A DNA stretch of 64,000 nt from Bedellia somnulentella (GCA_963576735.1 OY755198.1:2666001-2730000); one strand, 5' to 3'; positions 21,374 through 32,487 are shown, counted from the stretch's first letter. Program-made: numbers and translations. The notes: generated by a model not told the origin, from the letters alone.

Positions 21374-24300
21374 GTAATTAAATTTGGTATTTTAAATATG
21401 TATATCCAAAGAGGTTATATTTCGTTTTTTTTGTACACAAACTTTTTTTTTATAACGCCACACAACACGAGTAATAATTTTACCTACTTACAGCCACATA
21501 CGATTACGTCTTTTTCATTCCTCTTTTTAGTTCTATTACTCTATCACGCTGTATTAAATAAGTTAGTTTTAAAGTAAGCTTGTTTTGTCAATCTACCCAG
21601 ATAATTAATTTACCGATCTCCCCTTCCAAAGGTTGTCAGGAAGAGATCGCTTTTAGCGATAAGACCGCCAATGGACCTGACCAACGTTTTTTTATTTTAT
21701 ACGCCAAATAATGCTACAAAATTATATTACGAGAAAAACTGTGTTTTTACTTTTTTCATTTAAAAAATAGCTGAAATATTTAGGTTTAAAGTGTACATTT
21801 TCGTCCGACGGATTTAATTGCGGTTGGCGCGGGAAAGTAGCGATGTGACGTCACAACCCCGGCCATTCGTCGCTCACGCTTACGTACGCATGGAGTTTTT
21901 GTAGTTTTGTGATAAAAAATAGCAAATTAATACTGTAGTGTGCCTCAGTATTTCAACTACATACATACATACATATACTCACGGCTATTAATCGCTAGAA
22001 GGGGTAGCCAGAGATAAAGAATTTAAAAATCCTCAGCCACTTTTGGATGTTAAGTGGGGGAAAGATGGTAAAATAAAGGATATTGGTGATTAAATTTGAA
22101 ATAATTGTATTAAAAAGACGAAACAAACAAACATTCAATTCACATGCTTTGTCAATAAGTTTAAATAATAAAAAGAGGATAATATTAATAAAATGTCATA
22201 TATATTTTATTAAATGTCACAAATAAAGAATTCATCCACTTTATAAAAACAATTTTCAATCAGATAATTAAATAGTCTATTTTTAAATCCTGTCAGCGTT
22301 ATATTTTTCATGTTATCACTTAGGGCATATGAACACGATATTTTAAAGTCGTCCGGAGCATGGTTCGAATATAATAATTACTCAGAAATCGGTAGTCAAA
22401 CATTCTATAATTCAGGTTGAACCGATTTAACGAGCCCTAAACCCTCTGAGGATAAATCTATACAATAAATCTGTAGAGAGGTCAATTCTGTACATGAAAT
22501 ATATTTTCAAAATAACTACTTCCAAAAGTGGCTGAGGAATTTATAATTCTTGAAAAAAAAAAAGTCAAAAAGTTTATTTTTCAAAATTAAGTTAAAAACT
22601 ATCATTTTTTGAACGTCAAATTTTTTAAATTTATCATTAGTGTGTTGCTTCGGAAGTTGTTCGTAAAGAGAAGAAGCAACAAAGAAACTCTTTACATTCA
22701 CATTTTTTCATTTTTTCAAAACATGGTTTGTACAATTTTAGTTTATTAACATGTTTTTACTTTATAAAAAAATTTCTATGCGACAAAACCAACTAGTTTG
22801 ACATATTTAAAATAAATTGTCCATCACAAAAAACCAATCACATAACGTGAGAAGAGCTCTGGTTACCTCTTCTAGGGAAATATAGCCGTGAGTATATGTA
22901 TGTATGTATGTACTAATCGCTGTCTTTAGTGTCAGTTCAGTGAAACAACAGTGAACAACAACAACATCTTTCAATGGCTGCTATACGAGGTGACTAAAGT
23001 AGCGGGGCTTTCAAGTGATTCATGGGCGATCTGGTTTTAAGGTTTTATCATATTATACCCATTCAACTTTTAAAAGTAGTTAAGGAGTTTTTGATTTTAA
23101 AACTATCATTACACCTAATAAATAAAGGAAAGAAAAATTTCGACACATGCGGGAATCGAACCCGCGACCTCGGGTATACGCCCCCGTCGAGGTTGCGGGT
23201 TCGTTTCCCGCCTGTGTCGAAATTTTTCTTTCCTTTATTTATTCTTTATTTATTAGTAATAATCCCCACATGAGGTTTTCATGAACAAAAAGATTTAAAT
23301 TATTATTACACCTTTTTTCGGTTTAAAGCGGTGAATATAGATAAGCATGGTCAGATACGTGAAATCGTATAAACTATCTCACGCCCTCATGATTAAACAA
23401 GTCTGATAACAAAAACATATTGTTAGAATTCTAATATTGTTTCAGAATACCGTACCCCACTACCTATCGATACATCACAAAATAATGAATGCAGATCAAC
23501 TCTACTTTCCCCATCGCCTTGATTACGCTACAAGTGGCGTCCTCTGTTTGGCTCGGAATAAAACAACGGCTGCGGCTGCTGGCAAGCTATTCGAGAAAAG
23601 ATTGGCCAGGAAGTATTACATGGCCGTCGTGAGAGGCCGCGTCGACTTTGAATGCTGTGATATTTCTTTAGATATTGGTAAAGCTACATAATATAATAAC
23701 GTAAACGTTCACGCCGAATATCCCCGAAGGGGTTGGAAGAGGTACTAATACTTCTGAACATCACGTGACGAACGTAACAGCGCCACCTAGTGTCCAAAGT
23801 AGGTACTTACGATACTAGTGATAGGAGGCAGGCCTATCGCCGTTTTGTACGAATACACTGTCACATGACTAAGTACAACTCAGCCATGTGGGTTTCCTCA
23901 CGATTTTTTCCCTCACTGTTAACATCCATGATAAATGCACCACACATATGGTAAAGCTAGTTTTTTTCGAATTCTGCAGTTATAAGAGTTATAGACGTTT
24001 CTAAGTACACAGTTGCCCTAAGCAACATAAATAAAATCACGATTTAATTAAAATTTTGCCAAGGCAAGTGGTACAGGTACAGCCCGCCATATTATGTTGA
24101 ACTTCTGTTGACTGAGCGACAATTGCAATCAAATCTTTGCATTAAGGCTACGTGACGCCTCTGATCCCCTAATTACGTATCTTTTGCGATTCCCGATTGT
24201 GTCTTAAGTTAAGATTAATGTCGCTGTCAAAGCACAAGAAAACTTATGATATTGAGAACGACAATCTAGCAGAATGCACCATACTCTACGGTCACAAATC

Positions 24301-27300
24301 TTGTATCCGCGGTCGTAGCCTTAATGCAAATACTTAAGCACAACGTTGTTGCACCATCAACAGTAGTAATGACAAAATTCAAATTAAATACAAGTGTATG
24401 GCGCTTCGCTGCGTGGATATTTTGCCTCAATTTACCTATAAATACAAAGAAATATGAACTTAGTAGTAGCCTACCAAAATTTTGGGCACTCTAACATACA
24501 TACATACATATACTCACGGCTATATTTCCCTAGAAGGTAGCCAGAGCTAAGGAATTATAAATTCCTCAGCCACTTTTGGAAGTTGAGTGGGGAAAAGATG
24601 TTAAAAATAAAGGTTTTTGGTGATGGGTCTCCAACCGCATCGCCCAAAAATCCAATAAAAAGCCCCAATACCCTTAGTCGCCTGTTACGACACCCGTGGG
24701 TAGAAAGGGGTAGCGACATTCTAAGCCGGCACTACACGGCTAACATTCTCTGGGGTGGCTGGGCACTCTATCTCAACTTCTCACTCACTTCATCTTAACT
24801 ACTTTTGCTTCTACCCCTTATTTATAGAGAGACTGTACCCCTCCAAATTTGTAAGTGAACTACCCAAGAATAGAAATCGACACCTTCGCTTCTTCAACCT
24901 AAAGCTGTAATCGTTACAGGCAGTTAATATAAATAAATAACATAATAAATACATAAATGTTCACGCCGAATATCCCCGAAGGCGTTGGCAGAGGTACTAA
25001 TACTTCTGAACATCACGTGACATTGTCACCTGGTGTTCAGAGTACCCATGTTTTGCATGGACAGGGTACTCACGTGATAGGGGGCGGCCTATCGCTGTTT
25101 TGTACGAATACACTGTCACATGACTAAGTAAAACTCAGCCTTGTGGGTTTCCTCACGATGTTTTCCCTCACCGTTTACAACCTTGATAAATTAACCACAC
25201 GTATGTCTTTAGAAAAGACAAATTGGTGTAGGCCCGACCCGGGATTGGAACACTAGTCGTTTGTACGATAACCGAGTGTTCTACCCACTGGGCTATCACG
25301 GTTGCTATTGTTTTATCATATTATACCCATTCAACTTTTAAAAGTTGTTAAGGAGTTTCTGATTGTAAAACTATCATTACACCTTTTTTGGGTTTAAAGC
25401 GGTAAATATAGGTAAGCATGCTCAGATACGTGAAATCATATAAACTATCTCACGCCCGTTTGTACGATAACCGGTGGTGTTCCACCCGTTGAGCTATCAC
25501 GTCGTCAATATAAGGCAGTTAATATATTTATTTCCTTTTCTACCAGGCGAAGACCCCACAACTCTAGACACAAATCACAAAATGCTAGCAGTGTCAGATC
25601 CGCCCACAAAATCCGCAGCTCTACGGCCGCGGTCGGCCTTGACCAGAATGCTGCGACTGGAAGCCGGCGAGTACGACGGTGATCCAGTTACTGTTTTGCT
25701 CATGAAACCTACCACAGGTAAAACATGATTAATTTCCGTCTGTAAGTGAAATGTGGGAACAGCAAAGATATACTGGCCAGTACACCCTGCTGTGTACCAT
25801 ATTTTTTTGTTTTTTTTTTCGAATCGATTGGTTGCTGCTGGCCCTGTGGTCTGTGCGACTTCACAATGACTATGTGTGCCGGGCAGCTGAGCTAAATCGG
25901 ATAGAGGGAGAAAGGATCCCTAACAAGGTGATCAAGCGGAAGGCTTATGTCATACAGTGCGAACTCTCGCGTCTGTCGGGAGGCCTATGCCAGTGGCACG
26001 CAAAGGGAGGTTCTAAATTGGGGTTCTTCGACCTCGCCGGCGAGGTCGGTGTTTGGAGTGGTGTGTTCTTTGTCCGCGCGCTGATGGCCTCTGAGGCCTT
26101 AAGCTCGCGGGTGATCGGGTCGTCAGGATCCGAGGGCACGCTACGAGGGCGTCTCTCTCCAGCTGTGTACCAACTTATAATTTGTATTTATATTTAGCTA
26201 GATTTAGCGATGCGGTTGGAAACTCATCACCAAAAACCTTGTTTTACCATCTTTTCCCCACTCAACTTTCCAAAAGTGGCTGAGGAATTTCTTATTCCTT
26301 AGCTCTGGCTACCCCTTCTAGGGATTTATAGCCGTGAGTATATGTATGTATGTATTTAGCTAGAAAAACATTTCGATACCGCGATGTAGAATTTTTTGTG
26401 ACGCTGCGCTAGTATGCGAATGATTTTGCTACCTAGAGGTCGCCACGTCCTTATGTCTTGCACGGGTACTATGCTTTTTTATCCTAAATAAATTAGCCTA
26501 CCGTTATTTTTTCTTTTTTATCTATGGAACAATCTTCATTATTGAAAAACCATCATAAAAAAGTGCCTGCTATCTATCAGTGAAAGTTCCGTCGAACTCG
26601 GTCGATTATAATTATTGAAAAAATATCTGTCTGTTTTTAGGCCCAAATTAAATGGGCCTTTCACTGGCACATAACTATAATACTAAAGAGAAGATTTATT
26701 TATTATTTTTTTTGTTCACAAAATTACACTTTTACCATACATACATACATATACTCACGGCTATAAATCCCTAGATGGGGTAGCCAGAGCTAAGGAATTA
26801 GAAATTCCTCAGCCACTTTTGGAAAGTTAAGTGGGGAAAAGATGGTGAAATAAAGGTCTTTGAAGAAAGGTTTTTCCTACCGCATCGCCCAAAAATCCCT
26901 TAAAAGCCCCAATATCGTTAGTCGCCTCTTACGCACACCCACCGGAAGAAATGGGGTAGTGCTATTCTAAGCCGACACTACGCAGCAAATAGAAGTATAA
27001 TAGGTGGCCTTATCACTAAAGGCGATCTCATCCATACAAACCTTAGTCAATGAAGTAAGCTGATGTAGTAAAAAATCAAAAATCAAAATCAATTTTATTT
27101 GCGTAAATGTGGTACAATGAAGATGTTGCATTATTACAATTGGTCCATCACATTTAACTATGTATGCTAGCATGCAAATATTTACATTAAAAAAAAATAC
27201 AATAAATTTATTAGCTATATTTATTTAATTTAAACAGCCGCGAATTTCAAATTATATTATTATTCTGAAAAAAAATCATTGAGTTCATAAAAACATTTCT

Positions 27301-28316
27301 CTATCAGCCATTTTTTTAGCTCACGTTTCTGTAAGATGTAACTAAGACTATTGATATTACGTTGCTGTGTAGTGTCGGCTTACACTACCCCATTTCTTCC
27401 GGTGGGTGTACATAAGAGGCGACTAACGGTATTGGGGCTTTTAAGGTAATTTTGGGCGACGCGGTTGGAGACCCATCACCAATCACCTTTATTTTACTAT
27501 CTATTCCCCACTCAAATTTCCAAAAGTGGTTGAGGGATTTCTAATTCCTTAGCTCTGGCTACCTCTTCTAGGGATTTTATAGCCGTGAGTATACGTATGT
27601 CCACAAGCTAAAATAACATTTCTGCACGACAGGTCGTCGCCATCAACTTCGAGTACACAGCGCCGCCCTCGGTCACGTGATACTTGGCGATTACACGTAC
27701 AGCGACGGCCTCGATCATCTACCTCACAGAATGTACTTGCATGCGAGAAGGTAAACTAAAGATAGCATAGTAGGATAATTGAGTAATTGAGACACATACA
27801 TACATAAACTCACGGCTAGAAAGAGATAGCCAGAGCTTCAGAGCTAGAAACTCTGCAGCCACATTCGGAAGTTGATAGGGGACAAGATGGTAGAAGTAAA
27901 GTATCGGTGGTAATGGGTTGCCAACCATATGCCCTTAGGGGCAAGACACACAGAAAAGACGTAAGACAAGGCCGAGTCGCAAACGCCGTGCTCTTACGAT
28001 CAATTTTCATACGAAATGAATAGAAGCGTCAGTCAGGCGTTAGTAGCAAGTATAAGTAAATGTAAGTAAGTAAGAAATAATAATGCAACGTCTTAAACCA
28101 AATGCTTTCAGGTTGTTCCTGCCACTACAAGCACCATTAGACATAACCACAGCAGAACCATTCTTCGCTAACACCAAGTTCAGCAGCAAATGGATTTCTG
28201 AAACCGCATACCATAGTTATACCAGTGATCAAGAGTTTATAAATGTGTGCGATGTAATTGATAATTACAATGTACGCAGCGATAGATATAAGAAAGTCGA
28301 TTATACAAGTTTGTAA
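21287..28316 (+). CDS. RPUSD1: RluA-family pseudouridine synthase, RPUSD1-like, complete
   Basis: Exons 21287-21373, 23446-23677, 25547-25717, 27633-27750 and 28112-28316 join in phase to 270 codons plus stop. Exon 1 reads YIIVNKPYDVFINS, the RluA start motif. Exon 2 has HRLDYATSG, where the Asp is the catalytic residue of RluA enzymes. Exons 3-4 give VTVLLMKPTTGRRHQLRVHS and GHVILGDYTYS, the family's third motif. Family members isomerise uridine to pseudouridine in RNA; the RNA target here cannot be read. The order of blocks matches human RPUSD1 as I recall it, with a shorter C terminus. Introns hold SINE-A, SINE-B, family C and a LINE fragment. Confidence 0.88.
21574..21956. other. intron DNA with old repeat fragments
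   Basis: 21628-21680 (GATCGCTTTTAGCGATAAG) recurs at 43030 and is a LINE 3'-end-type sequence. Nothing else recognised. Confidence 0.4.
21957..22092 (-). mobile_element. SINE-B copy, 5' truncated
   Basis: Tail to TATTGGTGAT, then unrelated sequence. Confidence 0.78.
22097..22505. other. AT-rich intron DNA
   Basis: No coding signal or recognised repeat. Confidence 0.3.
22506..22911 (+). mobile_element. SINE-B copy split by an unknown insertion
   Basis: SINE-B 22506-22546 resumes at 22851 (GAGCTCTGGTTACCTCTTC). The 22547-22850 insert is AT-rich, starts with an A run and is unclassified. Confidence 0.65.
22985..23112 (+). mobile_element. ancient SINE-B copy, interrupted
   Basis: GAGGTGACTAAAGTAGCGG ... 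TTTAAAAGTAGTTAAGGAG follows SINE-B with many substitutions. A paralogous stretch lies at 25313-25470. Confidence 0.5.
23113..23304. mobile_element. family C palindromic element with an empty-site paralogue
   Basis: TTTCGACACATGCGGGAATC and inverted CCCGCCTGTGTCGAAATTT; ends AATAAATAAAGG and TTCATGAACAAAAAG. Flanks ATTACACC on both sides. The paralogue at 25370-25395 reads straight through (ACTATCATTACACCTTTTTT). Confidence 0.75.
23446..23677 (+). CDS. RPUSD1: RPUSD1-like exon 2, catalytic exon
   Basis: Acceptor TTTCAG, contains FPHRLDYATSGVLCLARN, donor GTAAAG with phase 1. A SINE-A insertion starts 9 bp into the intron and has duplicated the donor. Confidence 0.88.
23687..23948 (-). mobile_element. 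SINE-A, 5' truncated, at the RPUSD1-like exon 2 donor
   Basis: Target duplication TGGTAAAGCTA at 23676-23686 and 23949-23959 includes the last exon bases and the GT donor. Antisense to the gene, tail next to the exon. Confidence 0.9.
24136..24330. mobile_element. candidate MITE
   Basis: 17-bp perfect inverted ends TTTGCATTAAGGCTACG enclosing about 160 bp. No clear target duplication. Confidence 0.5.
24493..24740 (-). mobile_element. SINE-B copy, subfamily 2
   Basis: Full length; short flanking TAACAT on both sides. Confidence 0.83.
24941..25306 (-). mobile_element. full-length SINE-A
   Basis: Tail to head, with GGATTGGAACACTAGTCG and ACCGAGTGTTCTACCCACTG of the tRNA-like head. Confidence 0.88.
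25547..25717 (+). CDS. RPUSD1: RPUSD1-like exon 3
   Basis: Acceptor TACCAG, codes GEDPTTLDTNHKMLAVSDPP to LLMKPTTG, donor GTAAAA, phase 1. Confidence 0.85.
25820..26164 (-). pseudogene. 3' fragment of a jockey-like LINE
   Basis: Codes SDPDDPITRELKASEA, close to the last residues of the jockey-like RT at 49182-50552 (SDPDDDTTRELEASGA), followed by a similar GC-rich 3' UTR. Confidence 0.7.
26203..26353 (+). mobile_element. 5'-truncated SINE-B with target duplication
   Basis: ATTTAGCTAGA at 26192-26202 and 26354-26364. Truncation plus duplication is the mark of target-primed insertion. Confidence 0.87.
26365..26737. other. intron DNA
   Basis: A short ATACCGCGATGTAGA segment matches repeat H (33700 and 57510). 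Nothing else recognised. Confidence 0.3.
26738..26987 (-). mobile_element. SINE-B copy
   Basis: Full length. Confidence 0.84.
27364..27600 (+). mobile_element. SINE-B copy
   Basis: Small deletion near the 5' end; ends about 30 bp before exon 4 of the RPUSD1-like gene. Confidence 0.82.
27633..27750 (+). CDS. RPUSD1: RPUSD1-like exon 4
   Basis: Acceptor CGACAG, codes RRHQLRVHSAALGHVILGD to MYLHAR, donor GTAAAC, phase 2. Carries the most conserved RNA-binding motif. Confidence 0.87.
27793..27930 (-). mobile_element. SINE-B copy, divergent subfamily 3, truncated
   Basis: GAGCTTCAGAGCTAGAAACTC and GATAGGGGACAAGATGGTAG, shared with 29584 and 47408. Confidence 0.7.
28112..28316 (+). CDS. RPUSD1: RPUSD1-like exon 5
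   Basis: Acceptor TTTCAG, codes LFLPLQAPLDITTAEPFF to VDYTSL stop. Confidence 0.85.
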
Positions 28317-28318
28317 AA

Positions 28319-28324
28319 AATAAA
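28319..28324 (+). promoter_or_regulatory. poly(A) signal of the RPUSD1-like gene
   Basis: AATAAA two bases after the stop codon, followed by TGTTTTATTTTT. Confidence 0.6.
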
Positions 28325-28502
28325 TGTTTTATTTTTATTTGTTTATTTAAGAAATCAACGGTTTATTGCTAATACAATGGTAAATAGGACAACAGTTTTT
28401 AAAAGTAAAGCTAATTAAAGATGTCATTATAAAATTAAAAAGTACAATGGTTGTAGCAGTTAGGACGTACTGGAATTATCTGTTCATAAATTACATAAAC
28501 TT

Positions 28503-28752
28503 ACATACATACATACATATACTCAGGCTATAAATCCCTAAAAGAGGTAGCCAGAGCTGAGAAATTGGAAATTCCTCAGCCACTTTTGGAAGATGAGTGG
28601 GGAAAAGATCGTAGAATAAAGGTTGTTGGTGATGGGTCTCCAACCGAATCGCCCAAAAATCCCTTAAAAAGCCCCAAGTCCGTTATTCGCCTCTTACGTA
28701 CACCCACCGGAAGAAATGGGGTAGTGCTATTCTAAGCCGACACTACACAGCA
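28503..28752 (-). mobile_element. SINE-B copy
   Basis: Full length, downstream of the RPUSD1-like gene. Confidence 0.84.
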
Positions 28753-29448
28753 TACATATGAAATAACTCAAATAATATAAACGAGACGTCTATGGTCGAG
28801 TGGATATGTAAGTAGCTTCCGGATCCAGATGTTACGGGTTCGACCCCCGTTGAGGGCAAGGGCTTTAAATAATTAATATATTGTTGAGTAAGTATCCCAT
28901 AATACAAGTTTTACTTAGTTTGGGGCTAACTTGATATGTGTATAATATACATACATACTGGGGCTAACTTGATCTGTGTATAATATACTCACGGCTAAAC
29001 TTATACATATGAAATATATAAATAGATATAGATAGACTATACTATGTGACTTGTGATGATGTTATCTATAGTCTATGGTCTCACAGCCAAAAAGCCAAAA
29101 CAGCGGTAGCAAGTGGTTGGGAATTAGTGAATTAGCAATTCATAGCAAGCACGAGCGCTATTTTATCGACACGATAACGGTTAGAATGAGATGGCAGTAT
29201 ACGATACTAAGTAAGTGCGTAAGAGATGGCTGCTTTATCCCACGCGATAACTAGTTTAAATACGGCTCGTGCTTGCCCTTCGAATCACTTGGCTAGGTAG
29301 CGAGAAGATGGTAATATAAAAGATTGGGGATGATAGATGGATAGACCGATTTCCAGGTACAACACCCACAAATCTAGTAAAGTACCAATACTAGAAACTA
29401 TTCAAACAAGCTATTGACTTCTAGTGCACTTAGATATTCAAATAACAT

Positions 29449-29795
29449 ACCTACATACATACATATACTTAAGGCTTTAACCCAGCAATGAATAAAATTT
29501 CACTGTATTTGATCTCTATTTCAATAATGATAAGGTTGAAAGTTTGGTGGGAAGTATTTTCCCTTTGCCTGCTGAAGGGTTAAATCCCAAGATTGGGTAG
29601 CCAGAGCTTCAGAGCTAGAAACTTCTGAGCCAGATTAGGAAGTTGATAGGGGACAAGATGATAGAAATAAAATAGCGTTCGTAGCTCCAACCGCATCCCC
29701 CAGAACCACTAAAGAAAGCCCCATAACGTTAGTCCCTCTTACGACCCCCGTGGATAGAAAGGGGTAGTGAAATTCTAAGCCGGCACTACACAGCA
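29449..29795 (-). mobile_element. SINE-B copy, subfamily 3, with inserted piggyBac-like MITE
   Basis: Tail 29449-29480, body resumes at 29584 to 29795. Confidence 0.72.
29481..29579. mobile_element. 99-bp piggyBac-like MITE
   Basis: Starts CCCAGCAATG, ends CTGAAGGG, flanked by TTAA at 29477-29480 and 29580-29583, inside a SINE-B. TTAA with CCC...GGG ends is the piggyBac pattern. Confidence 0.75.
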
Positions 29796-30210
29796 TACAT
29801 ATGGAGTAACTCAAATAATATAAACGAGACGTCTGTGGTCGAGTGGATAGGTGAGTAGCTTCTCGATCCGGATGTTGCGGGTTTTCTTAGTCTATATTAA
29901 ATAATTAATGTATTGTTGAGTAAGTATCCCATACTACAAGTTTTACTTAGTTTGGGGCTAACTTGATATGTGTATAATATACATACATACTGGGGCTAAC
30001 TTGATCTGTGTATAATATATTATTCATAATTATCTTATATATTATTAATTTATGTATTTTTAAAAGCTTTTATTTAACTTGCAATGTATGTATATTTGTG
30101 TGTTCGGGTGAAATCTTTGAACTCAATTTTGAAGTAGATATATTCAACCGTTTGTGCTGAAATTTTGTGGACGCATTTTGTTTGGATGACAATATATGAT
30201 AAGATATGTA

Positions 30211-30565
30211 ACGTCATTCTAAATTCAATATGGCGGATCATACAAGATGTCAGAACAGTTATATTTTATCCATTTATACAATATGGGTATCAAATGAAAG
30301 GACTTGTTAAGAGTGACTAGCAAAAGAATATGACGTCATTCTGAATCCAATATGGCGGACCATGCAGGATGGCGGAATAGTTACCTTTAGTCTACTTCTA
30401 CAATATTGGTATCAAATGAAAGGGCTCGTTAAGAGTGACTAGAAAAAGAATATGACGTCATTCTGAATCCAATATGGCGGACCATGCAGCATGGCGGAAT
30501 AGTTACCTTTAGTCTACTTCTACAATATGGGTATCAAATGAGAGGGCATTTTGAGAGTAACAATA
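30211..30565. repeat. about 121-bp tandem repeat, three units
   Basis: Units start at 30211, 30333 and 30454. Each has CGTCATTCTRAATYCAATATGGCGG-like sequence; units 2 and 3 have TATGACGTCATT. Confidence 0.85.
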
Positions 30566-30636
30566 ACTTGAAAAAATGAGATGACCAGACTGAAGAACCT
30601 AGCCAGCGATAACTAAAAAGTAAAAAATAAAAAAAA

Positions 30637-30968
30637 ATTAAGCAAAAAAACTTTTTAAGAAAAAGCTTTTATTTAAACGTTTTAAAAAGAAGAAAATAAA
30701 ATATTCCTTTTGGATTATACTAACAACTCCTCATTATACACAATTTATATATAATAATAAAAGCTTGTCGCTCGATTTACCACAAATTATTATGATATAA
30801 AGGAATGTTGATAGGTATGTAAACCTCGCGACAAGCTTCTATTATTATATATAAATTGTGTATAATGAGGAGTGGTTAGTATAATCCAAAAGGAATATTT
30901 TATTTTCTTCTTTTTAGAGCGGTTAAATAAAAGCTTTTTCTTAAAAAGTTTTTTTTGCTTAATTTTTT
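30637..30968. repeat. long inverted repeat (hairpin element)
   Basis: Arms of about 135 bp (left 30637-30771, right 30831-30968), about 95 percent matched, around a 60-bp loop. CTTTTTAAGAAAAAGCTTTT pairs with AAAAGCTTTTTCTTAAAAAG at the outer side. No coding content. Confidence 0.85.
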
Positions 30969-31029
30969 TTTAACCTTGAAAAGTAAGTATATTATTTAGG
31001 TATATTTTATCATCATAAAACATTGTTAA

Positions 31030-32008
31030 CCCTAGAAAGATAATCATATTTTGATGTGCGGGAAAGATAATCTTACGCCTCTGGAGCGCACGATATAGTG
31101 ACTCCCCTAGTGGTCGTAAATGATTTGCTTATTATAATTATTTCTTTTAATCGTCACTTCCATACTTTATTGAAGAAATAAAAGGCATTTTTTTTTATTT
31201 TTTTTTTATTATTCTAGAAAAAATACTAAAAACTCTAAACCTCTTAGAAAATTAACAAAAAAATCAGACTTCTTTTTAAGTACGCTATAATTATTTTTAA
31301 TCGTTTATAACAATCACAAAACTTTTGTTTTTTTTATAGGAACATAATTACTTATAAAAATAAAAGACTTTGGCACAATATTTACCACATTATATGCAGT
31401 AGATGCAGATATCTTTTTTGTGCTCTCCACAGACACACTTCTTGCACTCAGCGCAAGTCATTTTTGACATCCGCTTTTTTGTCGAGGTGCATATGTCACA
31501 ATATCGCCTTTTCTTGGGCACTGGTTAATTTTGGACATCCTCAGGAACTTCTTCAGTAGAAATTGGCAATGCACTCTGTATAGCGGTCCGGGCTGAACGT
31601 TTCAGGGTCGGTTTGCCCAATCGACTTCTCATCCAGGGTTCTGTGAGTTGACTACTCAACATTTTCATATATTGCCTACGGTCCAAGGGCTTCTCGTTCT
31701 TGACTGACTTATTATTATTATAAAAATATAAGTAAAAACAACATAAAGTTACAAAATAATCAATAAATCGTACATCACATAAAGTGTTAAAAGTTACACA
31801 AAAGATAATCTTGCGCTTCGCGAGCGCATCGGCCTCTAAAAACAGCGAAACTAAAGTACTTACCGACTCCGCACTTCCGTCCCGCTGTCCAACTCGGTGG
31901 CCTAAGAGATTACAAGAAAGAATGGGTTCGGGCGCGCGACTGTTGAAAAGAGACGACGATATTTAGGTTTAGCGTGCGCCTCAGAGGCGCAGATTATCTT
32001 TCTAGGGT
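31030..32008 (-). mobile_element. piggyBac remnant with near-canonical ends
   Basis: Left end CCCTAGAAAGATAATCATAT after TTAA (31026-31029); right end TATCTTTCTAGGG, followed by TAAC rather than TTAA. CCCTAGAAAGATA is the published terminal repeat of the cabbage-looper piggyBac. Internally deleted. Confidence 0.88.
31390..31725 (-). pseudogene. piggyBac transposase C-terminal remnant
   Basis: Reads WMRSRLGKPTLKRSARTAI, then an in-frame stop before PVPKKRRYC, then CDICTSTKKRMSKMTCAECK and CVCGEHKKDICIYC to a stop. The C-x2-C...C-x2-C...C-x-C-x2-H...C-x2-C pattern is the cysteine-rich domain at the end of piggyBac transposases. The catalytic part is gone. Confidence 0.82.
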
Positions 32009-32110
32009 AACATTATTTCCTAAAATCTCTATGCATATTTTGTAATCTTGTAGTGTTTGCTTGGTCTGGTGGGAATGACAATATAATTCATTTAACTTAC
32101 TTAATTTCAT

Positions 32111-32487
32111 GCTAAGCAACCGTGATAGCCCAGTGGGTAGAACACTCGGTTATCGTGCAAACGACTAGTGTTCAAATCCTGGGTCGGGCCTACACCAATT
32201 TGTCTTTTCTAAAGACATATGTGTGGTTAATTTATCATGGTTGTTAACGGTGAGGGAAAACATCGTGAGGAAACCCACATGGCTGAGTTGTACTTAGTCA
32301 TGTGACAGTGTATTCGTACAAAACGGCGATAGGCCTGCCCCCTATCACGTGAGTACACTGTCCATGCAAAACGTGGGTACTCTGAACACCAGGTGACAAA
32401 GTCACGTGATGTTCAGAAGTATTAGTACCTCTGCCAACCCCTTCGGGGATATTCGGCGTGAACGTTTATGTTTATGTTATGTTTATG
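32111..32487 (+). mobile_element. full-length SINE-A with target duplication
   Basis: TTACTTAATTTCAT at 32097-32110 and 32488-32501 (14 bp). Confidence 0.93.

Larger units (their letters stand above)
28753..30025. repeat. pair of duplicated blocks with a tRNA-like SINE (family I)
   Basis: 28753-28990 and 29796-30025 are near-identical (TAACTCAAATAATATAAACG, then TGGTCGAGTGGATA, a tRNA-like A box, then GGGGCTAACTTGAT twice). Each follows the 5' end of a SINE-B, so the block and its SINE-B seem to have been duplicated together. Confidence 0.65.

Noticed and set aside
25751..26197. 148-aa plus ORF
   Set aside because: It is the antisense of a jockey-like LINE 3' fragment whose real frame is on the minus strand.
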